This document shows positions 46,597-53,169 of a stretch of DNA of 53,169 nt, in pieces. Position 1 is the stretch's first letter. Each line of letters begins with the position of its first letter. The position numbers and the translations under genes were made by a program. This stretch comes from Paludibacteraceae bacterium (GTDB lineage: Bacteria > Bacteroidota > Bacteroidia > Bacteroidales > Paludibacteraceae). The notes beneath the pieces were generated by a model that saw nothing but the letters and a program-made list of their open reading frames with translations, made no database searches and had not been told where the DNA came from. The stretch lies in assembly GCA_024399575.1 (NCBI GenBank), contig JAKSNT010000003.1, forward strand, positions 1 to 53,169. The letters run 5' to 3'.

Positions 46597-47952
46597 TTAT
46601 TCTACCTCTTTTCTCAAATAATCCAATGCCTCGCGGACTATCTTCTGTGTCTGTATCTTGGATGTACATACGAACTCACATAAAGCGAAATCCTCAGGAG
46701 CCACCTCGTATGCACCAAGTTGTTCCATACGGTCTATATTCTTGGCTATCATGGCTTTCACTAATGGTTCTGGCAAAATGTCCATAGGAAATACTTTGTC
46801 GTATTCACCGCTCATGATGAACGCTCTCTCCGACCCGAGCATTCTCGCATCGAACTTGAATGTCATCTTAGGACAAATCTTCTCCAGAATCCACGAGCAA
46901 TAGAGTCGGGAAGCGGAATATTTCCTGAATCTCGGCCTCATCCAGCCGAACAGTTCGTCCTCATGGTCACCCTCAGCTATCACATTGACGCAATTAGCCA
47001 TTGGCGACAGATAGTCCTCCACGCTCGCTTGCCTTCCTGTGAGTACATTTCCGTTGATAATCCTTACATGTTCATCCTCGATGACGTTGTCCTTTAAGAT
47101 AGTGCCAATCTCAGTGCCAAAATAAGCTTCGACATATCGTGGCTCTTTCACCATCGGACCTGCCACGGCTATGGTATTCTTCATCTCCAGCTCACCAGCC
47201 ACTGCATAATGGCCTATCATTGCGACCGTCATCATTCCGACTGTCCATACGGTTTCGCCCTTGTTGACTGGAGCGATATGGTTAATCTGCACACCGACGT
47301 TACCTGCAGGGTGAGGACCGTCAAATTCGGAGACTGTCACTCCACTCATTCTCTTCAGCCCTTCGAAAGTGTCTTTCCTCACGGAATAATAAACCTTTGC
47401 TATCTTAGCCAATACCTTCAGACCAGCCTGTATGTCGTTGATTCTGTCTTTCAACACAAAGTCGTAATCAGCCGCCAGAGGGGCACTGTCGAATGCCGAT
47501 ACAAATATTGCCCTTGGCAACACTTCTGGGTTTACAACGATGTCATACGGACGTTGTCTCATCAGTGTAGCGAATCCGAGTTCAGCCAGAGCCTTGGCGG
47601 TCTCCTCGGGATCGCTCATAGCCTCAAGACGTGGCAGTTCCTCGTACTGTTCATGCCCGTCACCCCTCTCTATCACCACCTTCTCCAGCTTTCTCCTCTC
47701 ACCACGCTCAACGCTCTTCACCCTGCCAGCTACAGGCGACAACACCTTGACCGACGGATGATTCTTGTCATACAGTATCGTACTTCCCACCTTGACCTCA
47801 TCGCCCTCTTTCACTGCAATTTTTGGCGTGAATCCCACATAATCGTCCGGCACAATGCCTATAGTCTTTGACAATACAGTCCCGTATATCGACTCCTTGG
47901 CCTTGCCCCCAATCTTTATGTCTAATCCCCGCCTGATTTTGATTGTGTTCAT
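46597..47952 (-). CDS. nqrA: Na+-translocating NADH:quinone reductase subunit A
   Basis: 451 aa from ATG 47952 (MNTIKIRRGLDIKIGG). An upstream in-frame ATG at 48051 is rejected because it would lie upstream of the predicted promoter. Soluble cytoplasmic subunit that takes part in quinone binding. The order nqrABCDEF and the presence of nqrA distinguish this from an Rnf complex. First gene of the operon, with a leader of about 50 bases after the promoter at 48010-48040. The complex pumps Na+ outward while passing electrons from NADH to quinone. Confidence 0.95.
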   Translation of the reverse strand: MNTIKIRRGLDIKIGGKAKESIYGTVLSKTIGIVPDDYVGFTPKIAVKEGDEVKVGSTILYDKNHPSVKVLSPVAGRVKSVERGERRKLEKVVIERGDGHEQYEELPRLEAMSDPEETAKALAELGFATLMRQRPYDIVVNPEVLPRAIFVSAFDSAPLAADYDFVLKDRINDIQAGLKVLAKIAKVYYSVRKDTFEGLKRMSGVTVSEFDGPHPAGNVGVQINHIAPVNKGETVWTVGMMTVAMIGHYAVAGELEMKNTIAVAGPMVKEPRYVEAYFGTEIGTILKDNVIEDEHVRIINGNVLTGRQASVEDYLSPMANCVNVIAEGDHEDELFGWMRPRFRKYSASRLYCSWILEKICPKMTFKFDARMLGSERAFIMSGEYDKVFPMDILPEPLVKAMIAKNIDRMEQLGAYEVAPEDFALCEFVCTSKIQTQKIVREALDYLRKEVE

Positions 47953-48009
47953 AATCAGATATATATTTGATATTTCTTTTTCGACAATGCTTACTGCACT
48001 TTCAGCCTG

Positions 48010-48040
48010 CAAAATTACAACTTTTTTTTTACACTGCCAA
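48010..48040 (-). promoter_or_regulatory. promoter of the nqr operon
   Basis: Minus-strand TAATTTTG (plus CAAAATTA, 48010-48017), 20-base spacer, TTG (plus CAA, 48038-48040). Divergent from the aroQ promoter, the two -33 elements being about 70 bases apart. Confidence 0.72.
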
Positions 48041-48108
48041 ACATTTTCCATACAAATATGAAAGACACTGAATTTTGGTTATGAATCATATTTTTTCCAT
48101 ATTTTCCA

Positions 48109-48138
48109 TTGTCATGACAAAAAAAACACGTATCTTTG
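48109..48138 (+). promoter_or_regulatory. promoter of aroQ and the outer-membrane protein gene
   Basis: TTG at 48109-48111, a 19-base spacer, TATCTTTG at 48131-48138. The start point near 48145 leaves a leader of under 20 bases before the aroQ ATG. Confidence 0.75.
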
Positions 48139-48162
48139 CAGGCTTTTTACAGCCATACCTTT

Positions 48163-48591
48163 ATGAAGAAAAAAATAGTCATAATCAACGGTCCGAACCT
48201 CAATCTCGTCGGCAAGCGCGAGCCTTCGCTCTATGGGCATACAGATATGTCTGCCTTCATCGACTCGCTCGTTGCGAGATACTCCTCATCTGCCTCTATC
48301 ACATACCGGCAGTCGAATGTCGAGGGCGAACTTATTGACTTCATACAGCAAGCTGACGGATGCGACGGGATTGTCCTCAATGCTGGTGGCTATACTCACA
48401 CTTCGGTAGCCATAGCCGATGCGGTGGCAGCATGTTCCGCACCAGTGGTCGAAGTGCACATTTCCAACATCCTTGCGCGCGAAGAGCTCCGGCACGTCTC
48501 GCTGCTCTCGAAATCCGCCGTTGGTTCGGTCATAGGTTTTGGCTTGGACGGATATGATATTGCAATAAAATATTTGATTGATAAACAATGA
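48163..48591 (+). CDS. aroQ: type II 3-dehydroquinate dehydratase
   Basis: 142 aa from ATG 48163 (MKKKIVIINGPNLNLVGKRE); the in-frame ATG at 48136 overlaps the promoter. It catalyses dehydration of 3-dehydroquinate to 3-dehydroshikimate, the third step of the shikimate pathway. Family blocks are complete: NGPNLNLVGKREPSLYG with catalytic Arg and Tyr, QSNVEGELID, LNAGGYTHTSVA and EVHISNILAREE with catalytic His. Length is typical of the dodecameric type II enzyme. Its stop overlaps the ATG of the next gene (ATGA), an unexpected pairing with an outer-membrane protein. Confidence 0.96.
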   Translation: MKKKIVIINGPNLNLVGKREPSLYGHTDMSAFIDSLVARYSSSASITYRQSNVEGELIDFIQQADGCDGIVLNAGGYTHTSVAIADAVAACSAPVVEVHISNILAREELRHVSLLSKSAVGSVIGFGLDGYDIAIKYLIDKQ

Positions 48592-51071
48592 AAAAGCTAT
48601 TGTTTTTTGCTCTTCTGCTTCTTGCCTCACCTTTTCTCCACGCTGCTGTAGTCAAAGGTGTCGTCCGTGATGGCGAAGGTACTCCTATTTCATATGTGAC
48701 CATTGCTATTCGTATACAGGGCGAAAAGGTCAACATCACAGGTGCCGTTTCCGACGACAACGGACGTTTTAATATCGACAAACTCGCTGCAGGCAAGTAT
48801 GTCGCCGAATTTTCGTTCATGGGGTACAAGACCATCAGCAAATCTTTCAAGGTTTCATCCCTGAAGGATGTCATAAACCTTGGTACAATCACTATGGCTG
48901 AGGACGCACAGGTGCTTGGCGAAATCGAGGTGATGGGTCAGGCATCGCAGATGCGTTTCGACATCGACAAAAAGGTCTATAACGTTGATGCCAACGTAGC
49001 CGCTGCCGGTGCTTCGGCGACCGACATTCTCGAAAACGTCCCTTCGGTAGATGTCGATCAGGACGGTGAAGTCTCGCTCCGCAACAGCACCAATGTCGAG
49101 ATATGGATCAACGGCCGTCCGTCTGGTCTCAACGAGGAGAACCGCGCACAGATTCTCCAGCAGATGCCAGCCGGCAGTATCGAGTCTATCGAATTGATAA
49201 CCAATCCTTCTGCCAAGTTCAATCCTGAAGGTACAGCAGGTATCATTAACATCGTGCTCAAGAAGGACCGCGCCATGGGCTATTACGGTTCGGTGTCGGG
49301 TGCCGGCTCTATCAACACCAACAAGATGCCAGGTGCCAACGTGAGCGCCAATTTCAACCTCAACCACAAGGTGGTCGATTTCTACATAAACGCAGGCTTC
49401 AACTGGCACAAATTCAACATGCAGAATATCACCGACCGCTACCAGTTCGCCCCTAATACCAACCAGCAGGACACTCTGTCGTTCCTCCGCAATGACGGAC
49501 TCGGCTTCAACAAGGGATGGGGCGTATTTGCCCGCACGGGGCTCGACTTCCACCTCAACGACAAGAACACGCTGTCGGTGTCCGGAACCATGCATTTCGG
49601 CAGGATGGGCTCAGAGAACACAAACAGCTATACCGACGTCCTCTGGGGCATAATGGACACCTCCATTTACCGTAGGGTTAACAGCAACCTCGGTTCACGT
49701 CCGTCGTATAACGTCTCGCTCGAACATCTCTACGAAATAGACCACAAAGGCTCTGAAGTCCGCACCTCAGTGGAATACTCCTATTTCTCGAACTCAGGCG
49801 ACTACAACTATAACCAGATACGCGACTATGGCTGGCGAGCTGCCGAATACCAGCAGATACAGCGCAGGGACGGCCGCCGCCTCGGTGCCACCTTCAAGTC
49901 AGACTATACACAGAAGATTAAGGACAACATGAAGGTCGAGGCAGGAGCCTACGCATCGTGGACCAACCACCTCTCGCCTTCCCGCACATGGAACATGGAA
50001 GGGACAGACTCCGTCCTGCAGCAATACAACGATTTCTCATATAACGAATGGATTGCAGCCCTTTACGCCACATACGGAGCCAAGTTCGGAGGCTTCAGCT
50101 TCTCGGCAGGCCTCCGTGGCGAATACACCAACACCCGTGTCATGACCCGTGATGCCGAGAATGGTGCCTATTCGCGTACCGACACATCCTATTTCAAGCT
50201 ATACCCTACAGTCTTCCTCTCCTACGACTTCGGCAAGGGACACGAACTTCAGGCGAACTACACCCGCCGCATCAACCGTCCGCGCGGCCGCCAGCTTAAC
50301 TCGTTCCGCGACGTGAGCGACTCGACCAACGTCCAGTTCGGCAACCCTTATCTCTCACCCGAAATATCATCGGCAGTCGAACTGAACTATATCAAGTCGT
50401 GGGATTTCCACATGCTCTCCATATCGGCATACTACCGTTTCTCGGACTACTGCATCGAGCGAGTCCGTTTCCTTGACGACCTCGGCGTGATGAACTCTAC
50501 ATTCGAGAATGTAGCAAAACGCCAATCGGCAGGTCTTGAGATTGTCGGGAAGAACAAATTCGCCAACTGGGTGAACATGACCACCACCCTCAACGGCTAT
50601 TTCTCGAACATGGCTGACGTCTATTACGATGTCTATGGCAATGGCGACCCCGTACTGCTCTATGCTAAGACCAACAGTTTCTCGTGGAGCATACGTGTCA
50701 TGCTGAACTTCCTCATCCCTTACGGCATGACAGCGCAGCTGACAGGTCAATACCGTTCATCGAACCTTGTCGCACAGGGTAAGAGCACCGACCAATACAC
50801 GCTCGACTTTGGCTTCCGCAAGAGTTTCCTCGACAAGAAACTGAACCTCGCCCTCTCCATCCGCGACATCCTCAACTCCCGAAAATGGGCGACAACCACC
50901 TGGGGCGACAACTTCTGGCAATATCAGGCACACATGCCTCATGGAACCAACTTCAAGCTCACACTGACCTACAACTTCGGAAACGGCAATACCGACCAGA
51001 AAATGAAGAAACGTAGCAACCAGACGCAGGACGACATGGGCGGCGATGAGGAGATGGGCATGGACTTCTGA
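48588..51071 (+). CDS. outer-membrane beta-barrel protein, TonB-receptor-like with carboxypeptidase-regulatory-like domain
   Basis: 827 aa. Signal peptide MKKLLFFALLLLASPFLHA; a carboxypeptidase-regulatory-like Ig fold (residues ~21-100: VVKGVVRDGEGTPISYV ... LAAGKYVAEFSFMGYKT); a plug-like domain (~120-230: ILENVPSVDVDQDGEVSLR ... INGRPSG ... GTAGIINIVLKKD); then a long beta-barrel typical of the outer membrane beta-barrel family 3 (PF14905). It ends with an acidic Met/Asp/Gly-rich tail instead of a canonical aromatic barrel end. No SusD partner follows, so it is not an obvious polysaccharide-utilisation pair; it probably transports or senses an unknown ligand. GC content is visibly higher than in the rest of the window. 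Translation is coupled to aroQ. Confidence 0.88.
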   Translation: MKKLLFFALLLLASPFLHAAVVKGVVRDGEGTPISYVTIAIRIQGEKVNITGAVSDDNGRFNIDKLAAGKYVAEFSFMGYKTISKSFKVSSLKDVINLGTITMAEDAQVLGEIEVMGQASQMRFDIDKKVYNVDANVAAAGASATDILENVPSVDVDQDGEVSLRNSTNVEIWINGRPSGLNEENRAQILQQMPAGSIESIELITNPSAKFNPEGTAGIINIVLKKDRAMGYYGSVSGAGSINTNKMPGANVSANFNLNHKVVDFYINAGFNWHKFNMQNITDRYQFAPNTNQQDTLSFLRNDGLGFNKGWGVFARTGLDFHLNDKNTLSVSGTMHFGRMGSENTNSYTDVLWGIMDTSIYRRVNSNLGSRPSYNVSLEHLYEIDHKGSEVRTSVEYSYFSNSGDYNYNQIRDYGWRAAEYQQIQRRDGRRLGATFKSDYTQKIKDNMKVEAGAYASWTNHLSPSRTWNMEGTDSVLQQYNDFSYNEWIAALYATYGAKFGGFSFSAGLRGEYTNTRVMTRDAENGAYSRTDTSYFKLYPTVFLSYDFGKGHELQANYTRRINRPRGRQLNSFRDVSDSTNVQFGNPYLSPEISSAVELNYIKSWDFHMLSISAYYRFSDYCIERVRFLDDLGVMNSTFENVAKRQSAGLEIVGKNKFANWVNMTTTLNGYFSNMADVYYDVYGNGDPVLLYAKTNSFSWSIRVMLNFLIPYGMTAQLTGQYRSSNLVAQGKSTDQYTLDFGFRKSFLDKKLNLALSIRDILNSRKWATTTWGDNFWQYQAHMPHGTNFKLTLTYNFGNGNTDQKMKKRSNQTQDDMGGDEEMGMDF

Positions 51072-51130
51072 AATAAATTCATTAAATAAATTATCGGCAG
51101 GATTCTGATTGAGATAATTGAAATAATTGA

Positions 51131-51169
51131 TACAAACGAGGGGGCGTTATATTATGCCCCTCGCTTGTA
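51131..51169. terminator. bidirectional terminator between convergent genes
   Basis: TACAAACGAGGGGGC and GCCCCTCGCTTGTA pair across a short AT loop, with one bulge and one mismatch. It lies 60 bases after the outer-membrane protein stop, and its right arm includes the last codons of the leftward VirE/DUF3987-like gene. Confidence 0.8.
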
Positions 51170-53169
51170 TTTGTCAGTCTTCTCGTACATTTCCGTTTCG
51201 TCGTTGAAAGATATGTACCCTCGGTGAGCCCATACTGAAAGCATGTGTTTAGTTCCTTCAACCTCTAAATTAGCCTGTTTCCTCATCTGTTGTGCATCTG
51301 GCAGCGAGAAGACGTCAGGCAGATGTGTCAGCATGTTCACCCTACCAGTCTTCTTCCTTGGACGTGAGTCGGTGCGTGCATCCTGAATAGCCTCGCCAAA
51401 GAAGTAGTTCTTGCACCATAGGTCGTAATCCAACGACCATTCGCAAAACTCGTCTATCGACTTATCCCAAGTCATGTCGTTGGCGATGTAGAGCACCATT
51501 GCCTTCATATATGCAATAGTTACAGCACGATAGGCGAACTCTTGATATATAACATCCTCGGTCTGCAGGGCTATCTCGGTGCATTTCTGCTGCAGGCGTT
51601 TTGCCATTGTCAGGGCTTGCGGGCATGAGACTTCGCCTTTGCAGAGGTTCAGGTTTGTGATGTAAGGTTTCAACTCTGCCGCATACTGCTCATCGTAGTC
51701 GCCGTACTTGAACTCTTTCGACTCATCATTGATTATCGTGCAGAAATTCACACGGGAGAGCGTACCGTCTATCAGACGATTGCGGAAGAAGTCACGACCC
51801 TTCTCGATTGTAGAAGAGGCATTCCAATTCCAGCGCAGAGGCAGCAAGGCAGTTATGGATTGCAAGCCAACACGCTCTTGACCATACGTGCCGTTGTCGA
51901 AGCATAGGCAGATGATTTTACCAACGTCTTTTGTGCCGTTTGTCTGCAGCTGCTTAAGCAGGTCAAGCTCCTCAAGGTTAGTGTAGATATACTTGCCGTT
52001 GGCGTCTTTCAGTCGCTGCACGAAGGCAGCGTTGGTCATGTCTGTCACGAGCATCTGAACACACAAATCCTCTGGACGTTTAGGTTTCTCCTTGTTCGAG
52101 CCTTTTGTGCCTACCGAGTCTTTCCACTCCTGTTCGCGTCTGCGGTTGATGTCATCACGCTCCTTGATGTCCGCCATGATGTATTCTATCGGCTTGTTGA
52201 CCGAGGCTTTTCCTGACGACTGTCGTGCCATGTTCACGCACATGAAGGTTGCCTCCTTCTTCGTGCCGTCTATCAGACGGAAATTTACCTCCGAGAGGTG
52301 GGTGGCGAGTGCAGGGAAGACACCATGAGCAACCGAAGGACGGCAGACCTCAGGCACGTTCTTGATAAGGTGCCTTATCAGTTTCGGCAGTTTCTCGGGC
52401 ATCCGAGGTGGCTTGTCGGGATCTGCCACCGCGCCTCGCAGTTCCGCCCCAGCCCCTGTGCCCCGCAGTTCCGCTGCCCCTGTACCCCGCAGTTCCGCTG
52501 CGGGTTTAATAGCCCCCGTGTCCCGCTGTTCCGCCGCAAGGTTAACCCTCGCCATCTCAATCGCCTTCAGCATCAGGTTGGGGATGTTGCGTACCTGGTT
52601 GCGGCTGCAGGCACTCTTGATTGTCGCCATCCAGCGTTGCTCGTTCTCGCCGTAGTTTGGGAGGATCTTGGCAATCCACTGTGGGTCGTCGTTGCAGATA
52701 GAGCGGAGCATACATGCCATCGAGAAGATTTGCGTGTTGCGGTTGCCGTGTTCCGGCTTTCCGCCATAGAGGGTTTCGAGGGCATCGACGATTGCCGTAT
52801 ATGGGATGCCTTTGTAGGTCTCTTCATAAACGACATTCTGTAGTAACGTGGCATGCTGGGTCTCTACGTCTGCCCCTGCGCCTTGCTGTTCCGCTGCGGG
52901 TTTTATAGCCCCTATGCCCCGCTGTTCTCCAACCCCTGCGCCCCGCTGTTCCGCTGCGGGTTTTATAGCCCCTGTGCCCCGCTGTTCTCCAACCTCTGCG
53001 CCTTGCTGTTCCGCTGTGGGTTTTATAGCCCTTGTGCCCCGCAGTTCCGCTGCGGGGTTAATCCTCTTCCCCCCAAACAACGCCTCGCTGTCGATATAGA
53101 GCCAATACCCCCGAGGCACCACGAACGACAACCTCGCCAGGTCCTTCGTGCAACCATCCACGCCCTGCA
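51152..53169 (-). CDS. VirE/DUF3987-like mobile-element protein, 5' end outside window
   Basis: About 672 codons, open to the right edge, so N-terminally incomplete. The first ~30 residues seen (CTKDLARLSFVVPRGYWLYI) look like the end of a BT4734-like (PF08800) domain. A repeat linker (residues ~39-98), a conserved segment (TQIFSMACMLRSICNDDPQW ... NIPNLMLKAIEMA), a second repeat linker (~207-247) and a long C-terminal DUF3987-like region follow (RHLIKNVPEVCRPSVAHG; ARQSSGKASVNKPIEYI with a Walker A-like GKAS). Such proteins occur in Bacteroidales mobile and accessory loci, and a replication or primase-helicase role is often supposed but unproven. The repeat linkers, rich in Ala-Glu-Gln/Leu-Arg-Gly, are unlike the rest of the protein. 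Confidence 0.7.
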   Translation of the reverse strand, partial: QGVDGCTKDLARLSFVVPRGYWLYIDSEALFGGKRINPAAELRGTRAIKPTAEQQGAEVGEQRGTGAIKPAAEQRGAGVGEQRGIGAIKPAAEQQGAGADVETQHATLLQNVVYEETYKGIPYTAIVDALETLYGGKPEHGNRNTQIFSMACMLRSICNDDPQWIAKILPNYGENEQRWMATIKSACSRNQVRNIPNLMLKAIEMARVNLAAEQRDTGAIKPAAELRGTGAAELRGTGAGAELRGAVADPDKPPRMPEKLPKLIRHLIKNVPEVCRPSVAHGVFPALATHLSEVNFRLIDGTKKEATFMCVNMARQSSGKASVNKPIEYIMADIKERDDINRRREQEWKDSVGTKGSNKEKPKRPEDLCVQMLVTDMTNAAFVQRLKDANGKYIYTNLEELDLLKQLQTNGTKDVGKIICLCFDNGTYGQERVGLQSITALLPLRWNWNASSTIEKGRDFFRNRLIDGTLSRVNFCTIINDESKEFKYGDYDEQYAAELKPYITNLNLCKGEVSCPQALTMAKRLQQKCTEIALQTEDVIYQEFAYRAVTIAYMKAMVLYIANDMTWDKSIDEFCEWSLDYDLWCKNYFFGEAIQDARTDSRPRKKTGRVNMLTHLPDVFSLPDAQQMRKQANLEVEGTKHMLSVWAHRGYISFNDETEMYEKTDKYKRGA
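52421..52543 (-). repeat. in-frame repeat cluster 2 in the DUF3987-like gene
   Basis: Encodes AAEQRDTGAIKPAAELRGTG, then AAELRGTGAGAELRGAVAD: shorter and less regular units of the same motif as cluster 1. The DNA contains CCGCAG-TTCCG-CTGCGG palindromes. Confidence 0.8.
52868..53047 (-). repeat. in-frame 60-bp tandem repeat, 3 copies
   Basis: Three 20-residue units: ELRGTRAIKPTAEQQGAEVG, EQRGTGAIKPAAEQRGAGVG and EQRGIGAIKPAAEQQGAGAD. The DNA of each unit has a short GC-rich inverted repeat (CCCGC...GCGGG). The unit length is a multiple of three, so copy number changes would keep the frame. Confidence 0.88.

Noticed and set aside
42114-47952. Rnf complex instead of Nqr
   Set aside because: A soluble NqrA-type first subunit, an NqrF with 2Fe-2S, FAD and NAD domains at the end, and FMN attachment motifs in the B and C subunits fit Nqr; no RnfB or RnfC ferredoxin-type subunits are present.
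1-53169. tRNA or rRNA genes and attachment sites
   Set aside because: No sequence with a tRNA T-arm/acceptor pattern or rRNA-like stretch was recognised in any intergenic gap; no integrase is present.

Overview
The window reads as chromosomal DNA of a Bacteroidota bacterium, most likely order Bacteroidales. The grounds are: promoters of the Bacteroidetes type (TTG, 19-20 bases, TANNTTTG) before several genes; three very large secreted proteins ending in a type IX secretion (T9SS) C-terminal sorting domain; a six-gene Na+-translocating NADH:quinone reductase operon; and a Bacteroidales-type mobile-element protein with VirE/DUF3987 character. I cannot name a genus from the sequence alone. No rRNA, tRNA or CRISPR array was recognised.

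Layout. (1) 1-2660 is accessory and decayed: the C-terminal remnant of a Fic protein, a DUF6266-like protein, two 11-bp tandem repeats, and a long leader made of small GC-rich hairpins. (2) 2661-3911 is a lipoprotein of the linear amide C-N hydrolase (choloylglycine hydrolase-like) group, ended by a strong terminator. (3) 3995-19141 holds two leftward giant T9SS cargo proteins (3589 and 1410 aa) built from repeated 'choice-of-anchor J' plus fibronectin III-like modules; a third (3231 aa) lies at 32249-41944. (4) Between the second and third adhesin sits a compact leftward defence island, 19354-31467, in transcription order hsdM - DUF1016 nuclease - hsdS - gajA - gajB - DUF1016 nuclease - hsdR, followed by a small membrane protein. 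It is a complete type I restriction-modification system with a complete two-gene Gabija system between specificity and restriction subunits, plus two divergent YhcG/DUF1016 PDDEXK nucleases. Short gaps and 4-14 base overlaps suggest one transcript. (5) 42114-47952 is nqrABCDEF, leftward. Divergent from it, aroQ and an outer-membrane beta-barrel/TonB-receptor-like protein (48163-51071) are coupled by an ATGA overlap. (6) 51152 to the right edge is a 5'-truncated VirE/DUF3987-like protein with two linkers made of in-frame repeats.

Main point of interest: the Gabija pair and the second DUF1016 gene look like insertions in an hsd operon. The first ~53 bases of hsdR are duplicated at the start of the DUF1016 gene just upstream of it, an apparent scar of how the operon was assembled. 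The whole island separates paralogous adhesin genes that probably once formed one array. The hsdR stop codon lies inside one arm of a 17-bp inverted repeat that brackets a perfect 15-bp hairpin, which may mark a small mobile element or a module border.
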